Source: Solitalea longa
GTDB taxonomy: Bacteria; Bacteroidota; Bacteroidia; Sphingobacteriales; Sphingobacteriaceae
Assembly: GCF_002920915.1 (NCBI RefSeq)
Contig: NZ_PQVF01000006.1
Coordinates: forward strand, 62,001 to 126,000
Direction: 5' to 3'
DNA length: 64,000 nt
Shown here: piece by piece, positions 26,426 through 35,485 of the stretch
Numbering within the stretch: the first letter of the stretch is position 1
How the letters are laid out: each line of letters opens with the position of its first letter
Program-made: the position numbers and the translations under genes
Notes under the pieces: generated by a model
Database searches by the model: none
What the model was told of the DNA's origin: nothing
What the model saw: the letters and a program-made list of their open reading frames with translations, nothing else

Positions 26426-26764
26426 ATGCTACGAGAAGACAATCAGTTTTTAATGTTTACCCACCTGGGCCAACTGGCTCATTTTGTTTTTCCGTTTGGA
26501 GGGCTTTTAGTGCCTGTTTTGCTATGGCAAATAAAAAAGGATGAAATCCTTCATCTTGAAGAACACGCCAAAGAGATCGTCAATTTTCAAATAAGCTTTA
26601 CTATTTATGCCATCGTTTCAGGTATTTTGGCCATATTTTTTATCGGCCTTGGTTTCTTAATTATCATCGGTTTGATAACGGTCATCTTTCCTGTTTTGGG
26701 AGCCGTAAAGGCAGCTAATGGCGAGTTTTATAAGTATCCGCTGACGATTGATTTTTTGAAATAG
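26426..26764 (+). CDS. DUF4870 membrane protein
   Basis: A 112-residue protein of the DUF4870 (Tic20-like) family, with three membrane helices (about 12-33, 53-75, 78-97). It has the family pattern FTHLGQLAHFVFPFGGLLVPVLLW and HAKEIVNFQISFTIY. Function unknown. It is convergent with the subtilase remnant; an imperfect 30-bp-class hairpin at 26773-26837 lies between the two. Confidence 0.82.
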   Translation: MLREDNQFLMFTHLGQLAHFVFPFGGLLVPVLLWQIKKDEILHLEEHAKEIVNFQISFTIYAIVSGILAIFFIGLGFLIIIGLITVIFPVLGAVKAANGEFYKYPLTIDFLK

Positions 26765-26772
26765 TATTTGAT

Positions 26773-26837
26773 AACCACGAGTAACACAGAGTAACACGAG
26801 TTATTTACTCAATGTAACCCTGAGTTACTCTCTGGTT
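26773..26837. repeat. Imperfect hairpin of repeated GAGTAAC units
   Basis: Direct copies of GAGTAACAC on the left face their rough reverse complements (GAGTTACTC) on the right, giving a long imperfect stem between convergent genes. It may act as a two-way terminator. Confidence 0.35.
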
Positions 26838-26843
26838 AAACAA

Positions 26844-27593
26844 TTATTTTCCGCTGTTTATTTCCTCTGCCAGCAGCAACGCATTATAAGCATTTACAAT
26901 TCCACCCGAATGGCATAGGTCTGTCATTGCTACATTGGTTTTTTGTTTGCCTGGTTTTACAACCAGGAAATCAATTTTCGAAACTGAACTTTCAATGATG
27001 TGTTTTACCTGACCAGCAGAAAGTTTAGGATAGTAAGATCGTAAAACGGCAGCCAGACCTGCTACCACTGGCGAGGCCATACTTGTTCCACTTTCAAATT
27101 CATAATTGTTTCCACCTTCGCAGGGAATGGTCGAGTAGATATTAAATCCAGGAGCAAACACATCTACCATTTCCTTTCCATAATTTGAAAAGGAAGCGAT
27201 CAGGTTCTCTTTATCATAACCGCTTGCCCCAACCGTAATTACGTTTTTGGCCTTATTGTTTCCCTTGATATACCTCGCGGTTGGGTACATTTCTGCCGAA
27301 TCTAAGTCTGCACCATCGTTTCCTGCTCCTTTTACTAACAAAACATCTTTCTGTTCAGCATAACGGTTTGCATCTTCCACCCATTTTTGTTCGGGCGAGT
27401 AATACTTGGCAAAACTCATGTTAATTACCTTCGCTCCATTATCCACAGCATAACGAATGGCCAGTGCGACATCTTTATCATATTCGTCTCCTACTCTTGG
27501 CGTGGCCCTAATGGCCATTAGCTGCACCGCATCAGCTATGCCATTTAAGCCCTTATCATTATTTCTAACGCCAGTTGTAATTGTTTTTCGTAT
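26844..27593 (-). pseudogene. S8 subtilase remnant (C-terminal catalytic half)
   Basis: About 250 codons match the second half of a subtilisin-like S8 protease: GIADAVQLMAIRATP, KVINMSFAKYY, the oxyanion Asn region GAGNDG, and the catalytic Ser motif GTSMASPVVAGLA. The N-terminal Asp (DTG) and His (HGTHVAG) motifs, the propeptide and the signal peptide are missing. The reading frame is in-frame with homologous sequence up to an upstream TGA at 27594-27596, well past the GTG at 27527. Beyond that the DNA is no longer recognisable as protease. The protein therefore cannot form a full catalytic triad. Best seen as a truncated gene; an active peptide is unlikely. Confidence 0.75.
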
Positions 27594-27856
27594 TCAGAGG
27601 AATTTATTGTCATCTAATTGTTTGCGACTGTTTAAACGCAATGATAATTATATTTCCCGAAAAATATAAAACACCATTGAATGGCTGATTTTTTATCTGA
27701 TACTTAGAAATAGGTGTTTAAAAATTCTTTATAGAATGAGAATAGCTTTTGCAAATGGTCAAAAGATCAACCACTGAGTCACAAGGTAACCTGCTATTAC
27801 TATGATAAAATTCCCAACTTTTTGCTAACTTCTATAAACATTATCTCCAGTAATTT

Positions 27857-28525
27857 ATGGAAGAACACATCGTCAAAATTCTTCATACCGAGTATGTTAC
27901 GCATGATGTAAAGCGTTTCAGATTCGAAAAACCAATAGGCTACCAATTTGAGCCCGGACAAGCTACCGAAGTGGCTATTAATACAGAAGGCTGGAAGGAG
28001 GAACGACGCCCATTTACTTTTACTAGTTTAAATCAATGGGATTATTTAGAGTTTACCATTAAAATTTACAATGATCATAATGGAGTTACACACGAATTGG
28101 GTAAGCTGAATGCAGGTGGAGAATTGATCATTCACGATGTTTGGGGAACAATAAACTATAAAGGCCCTGGAGTTTTTATTGCCGGTGGGGCAGGTGTAAC
28201 GCCTTTTATTGCCATTATTCGTGATTTAGATCAAAAGGGGCAGTTGCCGGGGAATTCATTGATATTTTCAAATAAAACGCAGGCGGATGTTATTCTTGAT
28301 AAAGAATTTACCGAATTGCTCGGGGCTGATTTTCACAAAGTATTTACCCGCGAAACGGTAATGGGTTTTAAAGAACATTATATTGATGAACTCTACTTAA
28401 AGGAAACGATCAAAAACTTTGATCAACATTTTTATGTATGCGGTCCTGAAAAATTTATGACAAATATCTGTCAAATGCTGGAAAGCTTAGGCGCCAAAAC
28501 TGAGGCTTTGGTGTTTGAAAAATAG
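27857..28525 (+). CDS. FAD/NAD(P)-binding oxidoreductase (flavodoxin/ferredoxin reductase-like)
   Basis: A 222-residue ferredoxin-NADP reductase-type protein. An FAD-binding beta barrel (about 1-100; RRPFTFTSLN flavin motif) is followed by a NAD(P) domain (FIAGGAGVTPFIAIIRDL, YVCGPEKFM). No 2Fe-2S or globin domain is attached, so it would pass electrons between NAD(P)H and a separate carrier or act as a flavin reductase. It stands alone with 190-nt and 324-nt gaps on its two sides. The partner is unknown. Confidence 0.85.
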   Translation: MEEHIVKILHTEYVTHDVKRFRFEKPIGYQFEPGQATEVAINTEGWKEERRPFTFTSLNQWDYLEFTIKIYNDHNGVTHELGKLNAGGELIIHDVWGTINYKGPGVFIAGGAGVTPFIAIIRDLDQKGQLPGNSLIFSNKTQADVILDKEFTELLGADFHKVFTRETVMGFKEHYIDELYLKETIKNFDQHFYVCGPEKFMTNICQMLESLGAKTEALVFEK

Positions 28526-28849
28526 TGTTTTTTAATTGGTACGAAAAATGCCATTGACACTTATTTATATTTCTTTCATAATTATCATTTTGATAATTAT
28601 TTATTCAATTAATAATAATTAAATATGCTTAATAAGTATTTTTTTTAAAATACCTAAAAGTAGGTATTGTGCCAGGTAGATAATGTGGCTATTTTTATCG
28701 GGTATTAAACTCGGCAAGGTGGTTAAATTAAGCTTCCGGTTTACACATTCAAAATCAGTCTTTTATCAAAATTTACGCTCCTCTAAAATTGTTTACCTAT
28801 TTCATATTCTAAGATGGGGTGATCTAATTGTTCATAATTAAAAGGATCT
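28526..28849. other. AT-rich intergenic region
   Basis: 324 nt, very AT-rich in the first half (runs of A and T around 28565-28660). No ORF, hairpin of note or RNA gene is visible. Confidence 0.4.
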
Positions 28850-29314
28850 ATGAAAAGAGTAACAAATCAACCCCATACTTTTATTTCTGAAGTTAAGAAC
28901 AGGCAATTGAAAGCTCAATCATTGAGCTCACAATTTTATTATTATTTCAATTCCAGATTTACTTCGAGCAGTCCTGAAAATGAAACTTCATCCACTCTGG
29001 ATGAGCAGAAACCTCCTTTGTTCAAAATTAAAAAAGCTAAGCCTAATGTAAGGTTAAAGGGTTCAACCCTAATAACCTGGGTACAGCTCATTTTAATCAT
29101 CCTGCTTGCATTCTCTACTAAATTGTTTGAGAAGGTGAAAATTGAAAAAGTGAAATTAAATGCTCCTAATGAATTGGCGGGGAAACCATTGATAAGCTAT
29201 AACGATTCTGAAAAGTTTGTTCACCCGGCTAAACAACAAACCTTTTTTGTGAGATCCTATCTTGCTTATAAGCAGATATTAAATTCAGCCGGCAATCAAT
29301 TTTGTAAGAACTGA
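28850..29314 (+). CDS. Unknown single-pass membrane protein
   Basis: A 154-residue protein with no recognised family. A basic, Ser/Gln-rich cytoplasmic-type N-terminus (about 1-70) is followed by one transmembrane helix (about 74-96, TWVQLILIILLAFSTKLF) and a Lys-rich C-terminal part. There is no signal peptide, Cys pair or known motif. It starts with ATG after GGATCT and is isolated between the reductase and an opposite-strand permease. Likely expressed but unassigned. Confidence 0.5.
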   Translation: MKRVTNQPHTFISEVKNRQLKAQSLSSQFYYYFNSRFTSSSPENETSSTLDEQKPPLFKIKKAKPNVRLKGSTLITWVQLILIILLAFSTKLFEKVKIEKVKLNAPNELAGKPLISYNDSEKFVHPAKQQTFFVRSYLAYKQILNSAGNQFCKN

Positions 29315-29489
29315 TAAACTCAGCAAATCTTGAATTGGTGTCTATGTTCCTGTAAATAGCAGGAGTCAATTCGCAAACTACCTATAGCTACTTATCATCT
29401 AAATAACGCAAATTAACAAATTGAGTTTAAATGGGGTTGTTTCTGCAGCATAATGCAAAAGCAAGCAACCTCATTTTTATCGATCAAGA

Positions 29490-30935
29490 TCATTGCTGTT
29501 GTTTTCGTACCAAACTGTGCTTCTTACCGTAAGTAAAATAGATCAGGATACCGATGGCCATCCATGCAAATAAACGGATCCAGGTATCTAAAGGAAGAAA
29601 TACCATCATGCCAACACAGGTTAATATTCCTAAAATTGGAACTAATGGAACCAGTGGGGTTTTAAATGATCGCGGAGCATCGGGCATAGTTTTACGCATG
29701 ATCAGTACGCCGGCACAAACAATTACAAAAGCTAGTAAGGTACCAATACTCGTCATTTCGCCTACTACTGTTATAGGCACAAATGCAGCAAACAGGCTTA
29801 TGAAAGCGGCAAAGAGTATGTTGGATTTCCAGGGTGTTCTGAATTTCGGATGTATTTCCGAAAATACTTTAGGCAATAAACCGTCACGAGACATTGAATA
29901 GAAAATCCTCGATTGCGCCATAAGATCCACTAAAATTACTGAAGTATAGCCAATTAAGATCGCTAGGATGATAGCCTGACTTAACCATTTAAACGGTGTT
30001 TTTTCAATCGCGATAGCTACCGGTGCGGCGCTTCCTTTAAACTCTGTGTAATTGGCCATTCCTGTCATTACATGTGAGAATACCATGAACAAGACGGTAC
30101 AAACAATCAGTGACCCTAAAATTCCAATTGGCATATTACGTTGAGGTTGCTTGGCTTCTTGAGCAGCGGTAGATACCGCATCAAACCCAATAAATACGAA
30201 AAATACAATGCCTGCGCCTCGCAGGATGCCTGTCCAACCAAATTCTCCGAAGGTTCCGGTATTATTAGGAATGTAAGGAATGTAATTTTCCGGATTGATA
30301 TAATGAACGCCCAATGTAATAAATACTAAAACAACACCCACTTTCAATGATACCACAATAGCGTTCATAAGAGCCGAACCCTTGGTCCCCTTGATCAGCA
30401 CCATTGAAATTAAAATAACGATTAGTGCTGCCGGCAAGTTGATAATACCATGAACCACTTCGCCATTAGCCAAGGTCACTGATTCGAAAGGAGAATAAAC
30501 CAGTTGTGGAGGAAAGTGAATGCCATACGAACTTAAAAATTTCAATAAATATTGCGACCAGCTGATGGCTACCGTTGCCGCTCCAACTGAATATTCTAAC
30601 ACTAAATCCCAACCAATGACCCATGCAAAAAACTCACCCATGGTCGCGTATGAATAGGTGTACGCGCTACCCGCAATCGGAATCATGGAGGCAAACTCAG
30701 CATAGCATAAGGCAGCAAAAGCGCATCCTAAGGCAGCAATTGCAAATGATATAGTTACTGCCGGTCCGGCATGATTGGCCGCTGCTATACCTGTTAACGA
30801 AAACAATCCAGCCCCTATAATAATGCCTATGCCTATTAAAATAAGGTTGAAGCCATTTAGCGTCCGTTTTAAAGAATGCGTATTGTTTTCTTCGGCTTCT
30901 TGTAAGAGTCTTTCTAATGGTTTTTTTAACATCAC
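29490..30935 (-). CDS. APC-superfamily amino acid permease
   Basis: A 481-residue inner-membrane transporter with 12 or more predicted helices, of the CAT/YfnA-like cationic amino acid transporter subgroup. Visible signatures are the first-helix GIGIIIGAGLFSLTG, FAALCYAEFASMIPIAGSAYTYSYATMGE, VFFVFIGFDAVSTAAQEAKQPQRNMPIGI and SRIFYSMSRDGLLPKVF. Substrate could be basic or neutral amino acids. The gene is alone on its strand; the 335-nt gap upstream holds a terminator of the next gene. Confidence 0.88.
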   Translation of the reverse strand: MMLKKPLERLLQEAEENNTHSLKRTLNGFNLILIGIGIIIGAGLFSLTGIAAANHAGPAVTISFAIAALGCAFAALCYAEFASMIPIAGSAYTYSYATMGEFFAWVIGWDLVLEYSVGAATVAISWSQYLLKFLSSYGIHFPPQLVYSPFESVTLANGEVVHGIINLPAALIVILISMVLIKGTKGSALMNAIVVSLKVGVVLVFITLGVHYINPENYIPYIPNNTGTFGEFGWTGILRGAGIVFFVFIGFDAVSTAAQEAKQPQRNMPIGILGSLIVCTVLFMVFSHVMTGMANYTEFKGSAAPVAIAIEKTPFKWLSQAIILAILIGYTSVILVDLMAQSRIFYSMSRDGLLPKVFSEIHPKFRTPWKSNILFAAFISLFAAFVPITVVGEMTSIGTLLAFVIVCAGVLIMRKTMPDAPRSFKTPLVPLVPILGILTCVGMMVFLPLDTWIRLFAWMAIGILIYFTYGKKHSLVRKQQQ

Positions 30936-31271
30936 TGGTTGATTAGTATAATTTATTCCAGGATTCTATCTATTAGCAGATTCTGAATGGAGTCGAAGGC
31001 TTCGACGACGTCCAGCGTGGTATGATGAAACAGCAATGGCGTACTTTGTACCTCTAACTTTGTAATTCTTACTTCCTGATCTGGTTTGCCTGAGCGTAGT
31101 TGAAGAACCTTCAAAAATAAGTTAATTATTTGTCAAAATAAGTCAATTGTTTTATTCAAATCTTTAGATATCAGCTTTGTATGAGATGGTTTGATCAAAA
31201 GTAAAACAGCCTATTGCTATTGCAATGAGGCTGTTTACCGTCTAATTTATCTATGTGAAAAAATGCCGGGA
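30936..31271. other. Intergenic region between two minus-strand genes
   Basis: 336 nt with a GTCGAAG-G-CTTCGAC palindrome near 30993-31007 and the terminator hairpin at 31204-31236. No ORF of note. Confidence 0.4.
31204..31236 (-). terminator. Terminator at the end of the sulfatase/desaturase gene train
   Basis: AAACAGCCT (31204-31212) pairs with AGGCTGTTT (31228-31236), with an inner ATTGC/GCAAT stem, and is followed on the minus strand by TTTTACTTTTG. It lies 36 nt after the last gene of the train. Confidence 0.7.
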
Positions 31272-32108
31272 TTATTTAGCTAGGTCGCTGCCTTCTTTAT
31301 TTGATTTTATCAACGGATAAAGAACCTGGGCATACCAAGGATCTTCAGGATAATCTTCGAGGCCATATTCTTCAGGATACTTGCGCGTGATCTTTGCCGT
31401 ACGGAAAAGTACATCCCAAAGGAAAAACATATTTCCATAATTGCCGTGGTAATGGCCAATTCCATCATGTTCGTGGGCGGCATGATGTGCATGGTGGGTG
31501 GCAGGCAGAGAGATGGTACGTTCAAGCACCCATGCCACCGGGTGCAGCCACTTGATGGTATAAAGTGGTTTGTCCCATTTTATGCTCGAGTGGGCCATTG
31601 TGGTGATCACTCCTTTAATTCCTCTTACAAATAAGGCTGGTAAGCCTAATCCTAAAAATGTAAGCGTAATGGTAACGTAAATCTGAGGGAACAGCAACGT
31701 ATAAATAAAGTTCTGTCGGCTCGCCATGGCCATACCCATGTAAGGTGCCGAATGATGGGTGCGGTGGAAACGCCATAGCCATTCCACCTCGTGATGCAAA
31801 CGGTGATACCAATATTGCGTTAAATCATCAGCGATGCATAAGATGAAGAAACCCCACCAAAAAGGTACCCATGATAGCACATCTTTATATTGAGGGATAA
31901 CTGATGGGAAAAATTTCAGAGCAAAATAAGATAGAAAAACGGGAAAGATTAAGCGACCAAAAAGCAGGCTGCTTAGGTCGGTTAGTTTTTCGTTGAGTTT
32001 CCAGTTTCGGTATAATCCCAACGAAAACTCGGCAAGTCCGGTTACGAGCAATATGACGGTCAATCCCCAGCCATTTAAATGATCGAATATGAGTTTTAAT
32101 GTTTCCAT
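31272..32108 (-). CDS. Sterol desaturase/fatty acid hydroxylase family protein
   Basis: A 278-residue integral membrane di-iron enzyme of the fatty acid hydroxylase superfamily. Histidine boxes are HRLHHEVEWLW, FHRTHH and THHAHHAAHEHDG, set among four or five membrane helices; NYGNMFFLWDVLFRT is also typical. Bacterial members hydroxylate or desaturate fatty acids, carotenoids or sterol-like lipids. It is the last gene of the sulfatase train, 39 nt after the 54-residue peptide. Substrate unknown. Its His-rich extension around HAHHAAHEHD is richer than the minimal family pattern. Confidence 0.85.
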   Translation of the reverse strand: METLKLIFDHLNGWGLTVILLVTGLAEFSLGLYRNWKLNEKLTDLSSLLFGRLIFPVFLSYFALKFFPSVIPQYKDVLSWVPFWWGFFILCIADDLTQYWYHRLHHEVEWLWRFHRTHHSAPYMGMAMASRQNFIYTLLFPQIYVTITLTFLGLGLPALFVRGIKGVITTMAHSSIKWDKPLYTIKWLHPVAWVLERTISLPATHHAHHAAHEHDGIGHYHGNYGNMFFLWDVLFRTAKITRKYPEEYGLEDYPEDPWYAQVLYPLIKSNKEGSDLAK

Positions 32109-32147
32109 GAATAATTAAGTTGATTGTGATTGATGGTGTTAAGTGCT

Positions 32148-32312
32148 TTACTTATTAACAAACACTTCTGTAGATGTTGATTGCTCGGACTGTTCGCCGC
32201 TGTTTGAAAACTGCTTTACAATTTCAAGGCTTAAAATAATGGCCAGTAAAGGCAGGACGAATAACAATATACTTACTGCGAGTTTTTTGGCTAAAAGAAT
32301 AGTTGTTTTCAT
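32148..32312 (-). CDS. Small single-pass membrane peptide
   Basis: A 54-residue ORF: a short basic head, one hydrophobic helix (about 11-30) and a Ser/Glu/Gln-rich acidic tail ending EVFVNK. It starts MKTTILLAKKLAVS. It lies 39 nt upstream of a sterol-desaturase-family gene and 124 nt downstream of the sulfatase, on the same strand. The ATG, the regular helix and the operon position support a real gene. No family recognised. Confidence 0.5.
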   Translation of the reverse strand: MKTTILLAKKLAVSILLFVLPLLAIILSLEIVKQFSNSGEQSEQSTSTEVFVNK

Positions 32313-32364
32313 ATTCAAGAGGATTAAATACTACCATGTTATACTTTACAACTTGTTATTAATC

Positions 32365-32404
32365 CCTTGCCCAATGCCGGAGGGGGGAACTCCGGCAGGC
32401 AAGG
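32365..32404 (-). repeat. GC-rich two-part stem-loop between sulfatase and small peptide genes
   Basis: Outer stem CCTTGCC (32365-32371) with GGCAAGG (32398-32404), inner stem GCCGGAG (32376-32382) with CTCCGGC (32390-32396), and a purine loop. It is far richer in G+C than its surroundings. No T tract follows, so it may mark mRNA processing or stability, or be a mobile palindrome. Confidence 0.5.
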
Positions 32405-32436
32405 ATCAACCAACTTATTATAAAATGAAGCTCTTA

Positions 32437-34011
32437 TTAAATAGGGAAGAAATAGTTTTCGCCATTAATGGTAATTGAACTATTGAATGTATTTGGCCAG
32501 GTTGGGGTTTTTACTTTGCTTTCCCAAACTTGCAAGGCAGCACTAAGTTCTTTTACCAAATCTGGGTGTTGGGCCGATAGGTCGGAAGTTTCTGAACGGT
32601 CTTTCGACAAATCGAACAATAACTGTTTATTGTTGCGTGTGTTGATGTAGAGTTTCCAATCGCCTTTACGAACTGCCTTTGAATAGCCATTACGCCAGAA
32701 TAGCACATCATGAGGACGAGCTTTGTTGCTTCCGTTAACATAAGGCAACAAATTGGTTCCATCATATTCAACACCTTTAGGCAACGAAATATTAGCCGCA
32801 GCAGCAACGGTACTGAAAATATCAAGGTTACTTACTGGTAATTTATATACCTGTCCGGCTGGAACTTTACCCGGATATTTAATGAAGAATGGAATGTTTA
32901 CACCCCCTTCGAAGTGCGAAAGTTTACCTCCACGTAATGGGTAGTTATCAGTAGCGCGGGTGTAAGTGGCCCCACCATTATCGCTGGTAAACACAATAAT
33001 GGTGTTTTTGTCAAGGCCTAAGGCTTTTAGTTTACGATGGATACGGCCAATAGCATTATCCAAACCTGTTATCATACCATAATAAACCCTAACTGTTGAA
33101 TCTTTAACCGAAGCATATTTATCGAAATCACTCTTTTTAGCCTGGAAAGGATCGTGCGGTGCATTGAAAGGCAAATACAAAAAGAAGGGTTTGGTTTTAT
33201 TGCTTTCGATATAAGAAATAGCCTCGTCAGCAAGCCTGTCGGTTAAAAACTCTTTGTCATCAACCACTGGTTTGTCGTTTCGAACAATCCGATTCGAGCC
33301 TTCACGGGTCCATGCAACGCGCTCACTTAAAGCCCAAGGTAAGTGGTAATCAACAATACCCGGAGTATTAGGATAAGCATAAAGGGTTAAGCCGCTATAA
33401 AATCCGTAGTGATAATCAAAACCTCTTTTTTGAGGCTGAAATCCATCAGTTTCACCTAAATGCCATTTGCCGATAATGGCCGTTTGATAACCATTTTGTT
33501 TAAACAGTTGTCCAATTGAAACTTCTGATTCAGGCAAGCCTTTTTTGATATTCAGAAATTCATCCTGAGAGATGGGTAGCTTCTCAACTGAGCCACCTGT
33601 TTTTGCGGCCGATGCTACAAATTGCTGTACCTGCTCTGGGGTAGGTTTAACGCCTTCGTTTTGAGGTACCAAAAACTCAAATCCAAAACGCTGCTGGTAA
33701 CGACCTGTCACTAAGCCGGCACGAGATGGTGAACAAATTGGAGCAGAAGAATAGGCTTGCGTAAACCTTGTGCCTTCTGTACCCAGGCTGTCAATATTAG
33801 GAGTTTTTAAAACATCGTTCCCAAATGATGAGAGATCATGATATCCCAAATCATCAGCTAAGATCACAATCACGTTAGGTTTTTGTGCTGCTTGTTCTTT
33901 AGCGGTAACCGTAGTTGACCGTTTTTTATCACCTGGCTTCTTTAGGGTGACCGAAAGGAGTGTTGCCGTACTGACGGTCAATATTCCTATGAGTAGATAG
34001 TTTTTTTTCAT
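32437..34011 (-). CDS. Secreted Cys-type sulfatase (arylsulfatase family)
   Basis: A 524-residue exported sulfatase that hydrolyses sulfate esters. An N-terminal hydrophobic segment (about 5-23) directs export. LADDLGYHDLSSFG supplies the metal-binding Asp pair, and C93-S-P-S-R97-A-G is the formylglycine motif, with Cys as the residue to be converted. GKWHLGE and FTSDNGGATY are further catalytic or metal regions. Cys (not Ser) plus a nearby formylglycine-generating enzyme gives a consistent maturation route. It lies 29 nt downstream of a sterol-desaturase-family gene in the same train. Substrate not determined; sulfated sugars or lipids are possible. Confidence 0.92.
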   Translation of the reverse strand: MKKNYLLIGILTVSTATLLSVTLKKPGDKKRSTTVTAKEQAAQKPNVIVILADDLGYHDLSSFGNDVLKTPNIDSLGTEGTRFTQAYSSAPICSPSRAGLVTGRYQQRFGFEFLVPQNEGVKPTPEQVQQFVASAAKTGGSVEKLPISQDEFLNIKKGLPESEVSIGQLFKQNGYQTAIIGKWHLGETDGFQPQKRGFDYHYGFYSGLTLYAYPNTPGIVDYHLPWALSERVAWTREGSNRIVRNDKPVVDDKEFLTDRLADEAISYIESNKTKPFFLYLPFNAPHDPFQAKKSDFDKYASVKDSTVRVYYGMITGLDNAIGRIHRKLKALGLDKNTIIVFTSDNGGATYTRATDNYPLRGGKLSHFEGGVNIPFFIKYPGKVPAGQVYKLPVSNLDIFSTVAAAANISLPKGVEYDGTNLLPYVNGSNKARPHDVLFWRNGYSKAVRKGDWKLYINTRNNKQLLFDLSKDRSETSDLSAQHPDLVKELSAALQVWESKVKTPTWPNTFNSSITINGENYFFPI

Positions 34012-34040
34012 AATATATTTAGTCTATAGCGATAGTAGTT

Positions 34041-35258
34041 TTATTTGAGAAATTTTTTTGAAGGTATCAGACCTTTCATGTAACTGCGTTTAATAGCATT
34101 ATAGTTTACCAACACAGCTTCAATTAAAGTGATAATTACTAACCAGATCAAAGGTTGTTCGGTAAAAACGGCAATCATACCGGTAATGAGCAGAAAACGC
34201 GCAAATTCTAAATTAAACACCCATGTTTTTTGCTCGAGTATGGCTCCACAGTTAATAAGGGTAATAAGGATGATCAACGAAACCACTGAAGCTATCAGTA
34301 GGTTTAGATAATTATAGAAATACAACATGGCTACTAATACCACAATAATGATGACTAATTGGGCAACCACGTAGCTTTTAAATTTCCAGGGAACTGGTAA
34401 TCGTCGTGAGCGGGAAAGGAAAACGGTTTCCAATTGTTCCCGGATTGAGGGATCTATCTGCTCAGGCCCACCGAACAGTACTTTCAGCTTATTTCTAAAG
34501 CCCTTGGTTAATTTTGCTGCGTAATAGAGCTCCGGGAAAAAGTGAAAGAACTGCCATAATAAACTATGTGTTTGTAATTGATGGGTGAGGCCATAGTTAA
34601 CTTCTTCGACTTCTTCGGCATATGTGCCAAATAGGCGGTCCCAAATAATAAAAAATCCACCATAATTTTTATCCAGATACGCTGCGTTAGTAGCGTGGTG
34701 AACCCTGTGATGCGAGGGAGTGACCAGAATGTATTCAATCCAACCCAATTTGCCGATTAACCGGGTATGAACAAAGAATGGATATACTCCCTGAATTAGC
34801 AAAACAGGCATGATCATAAGGGCCGGAAAACCAATAATGGGTAATATGGCCCAAAACAACAGCCGGGCTAGCGACTGAAAAATGGTAATCCGTGTGCCTA
34901 CCGAATAGTTAAACTCCTCGCTTGAATGATGAATTACATGCACAGCCCAAAACAAATTCACCTCATGACTGCTGCGATGATACCAATACCATAGAAAATC
35001 AACTAAAAGGAATAATAGCAGCCAGCTTGCCCAGTTTTGCTGAATATTTATAAGTGAAAACCTTTGATGTAAAAAGTCATACACAAAGAAAAAGAAACCA
35101 GCCGTAAGCAAACCCGCCACTCGGTCGAGTATGCCAATACTTAAGTTGCTAACCGTATCATTAAATTTATAAACAGCCAGTTTTTTACGTTTAGCCACGT
35201 AATATTCAATGCCTATTGCAAGCAACAAAACAGGTAAAGCCAGTGCTATTGATTCCAT
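34041..35258 (-). CDS. Sterol desaturase/fatty acid hydroxylase family protein (long form)
   Basis: A 405-residue membrane di-iron enzyme. Histidine boxes are HRSSHEVNLFW, HVIHHSSEEFN and HHRVHHATN; NYGGFFIIWDRLFGT follows. About 250 residues form the family core; the extra C-terminal 140 residues contain four more hydrophobic helices. It resembles the eukaryotic-type TMEM195/alkylglycerol monooxygenase group in layout, but assignment is uncertain. It is followed by the sulfatase (29 nt). A 227-nt repetitive gap separates it from the susD gene. Confidence 0.85.
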   Translation of the reverse strand: MESIALALPVLLLAIGIEYYVAKRKKLAVYKFNDTVSNLSIGILDRVAGLLTAGFFFFVYDFLHQRFSLINIQQNWASWLLLFLLVDFLWYWYHRSSHEVNLFWAVHVIHHSSEEFNYSVGTRITIFQSLARLLFWAILPIIGFPALMIMPVLLIQGVYPFFVHTRLIGKLGWIEYILVTPSHHRVHHATNAAYLDKNYGGFFIIWDRLFGTYAEEVEEVNYGLTHQLQTHSLLWQFFHFFPELYYAAKLTKGFRNKLKVLFGGPEQIDPSIREQLETVFLSRSRRLPVPWKFKSYVVAQLVIIIVVLVAMLYFYNYLNLLIASVVSLIILITLINCGAILEQKTWVFNLEFARFLLITGMIAVFTEQPLIWLVIITLIEAVLVNYNAIKRSYMKGLIPSKKFLK

Positions 35259-35284
35259 AGTTTTTTAGTTATTAGTCTATGATT

Positions 35285-35475
35285 TTTAGTACTCAGTCTG
35301 CAGTCGGCAGTCAACAGTCTGCAGTCAACAGTCTATGGTATATAGTCGAGATCTTAACTTCGTACTTCATATTTTAAATCGTACTTCATCCTTTAAATCG
35401 TACTTCAACAATCCCCAATCGTACTTTGTACTTTTAACTTTGTACTTTAAATCGTCATTCTACAATCGTCAATCT
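35285..35475. repeat. Low-complexity repeat tract between susD and desaturase genes
   Basis: Imperfect repeats of CAGTCTGCAGTCAACAGTC (about 35290-35335) are followed by repeats of ATCGTACTT and TTTGTACTTT (about 35350-35455). No ORF. Such degenerate spacer repeats are seen in intergenic DNA of this phylum; function unknown. Confidence 0.5.
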
Positions 35476-35485
35476 CCAATCTCCC

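Noticed and set aside
27457-27669. 70-codon plus-strand ORF at the subtilase remnant
   Set aside because: It is antisense to clear protease sequence and has no own features.
30993-31007. Short palindrome GTCGAAG-G-CTTCGAC as a regulator site
   Set aside because: It is isolated, with no promoter boxes or regulator gene nearby, so chance cannot be excluded.
32143-32478. 111-codon plus-strand ORF near the desaturase gene
   Set aside because: It overlaps the operon on the other strand, crosses the GC-rich hairpin, and has no ribosome site or domain.
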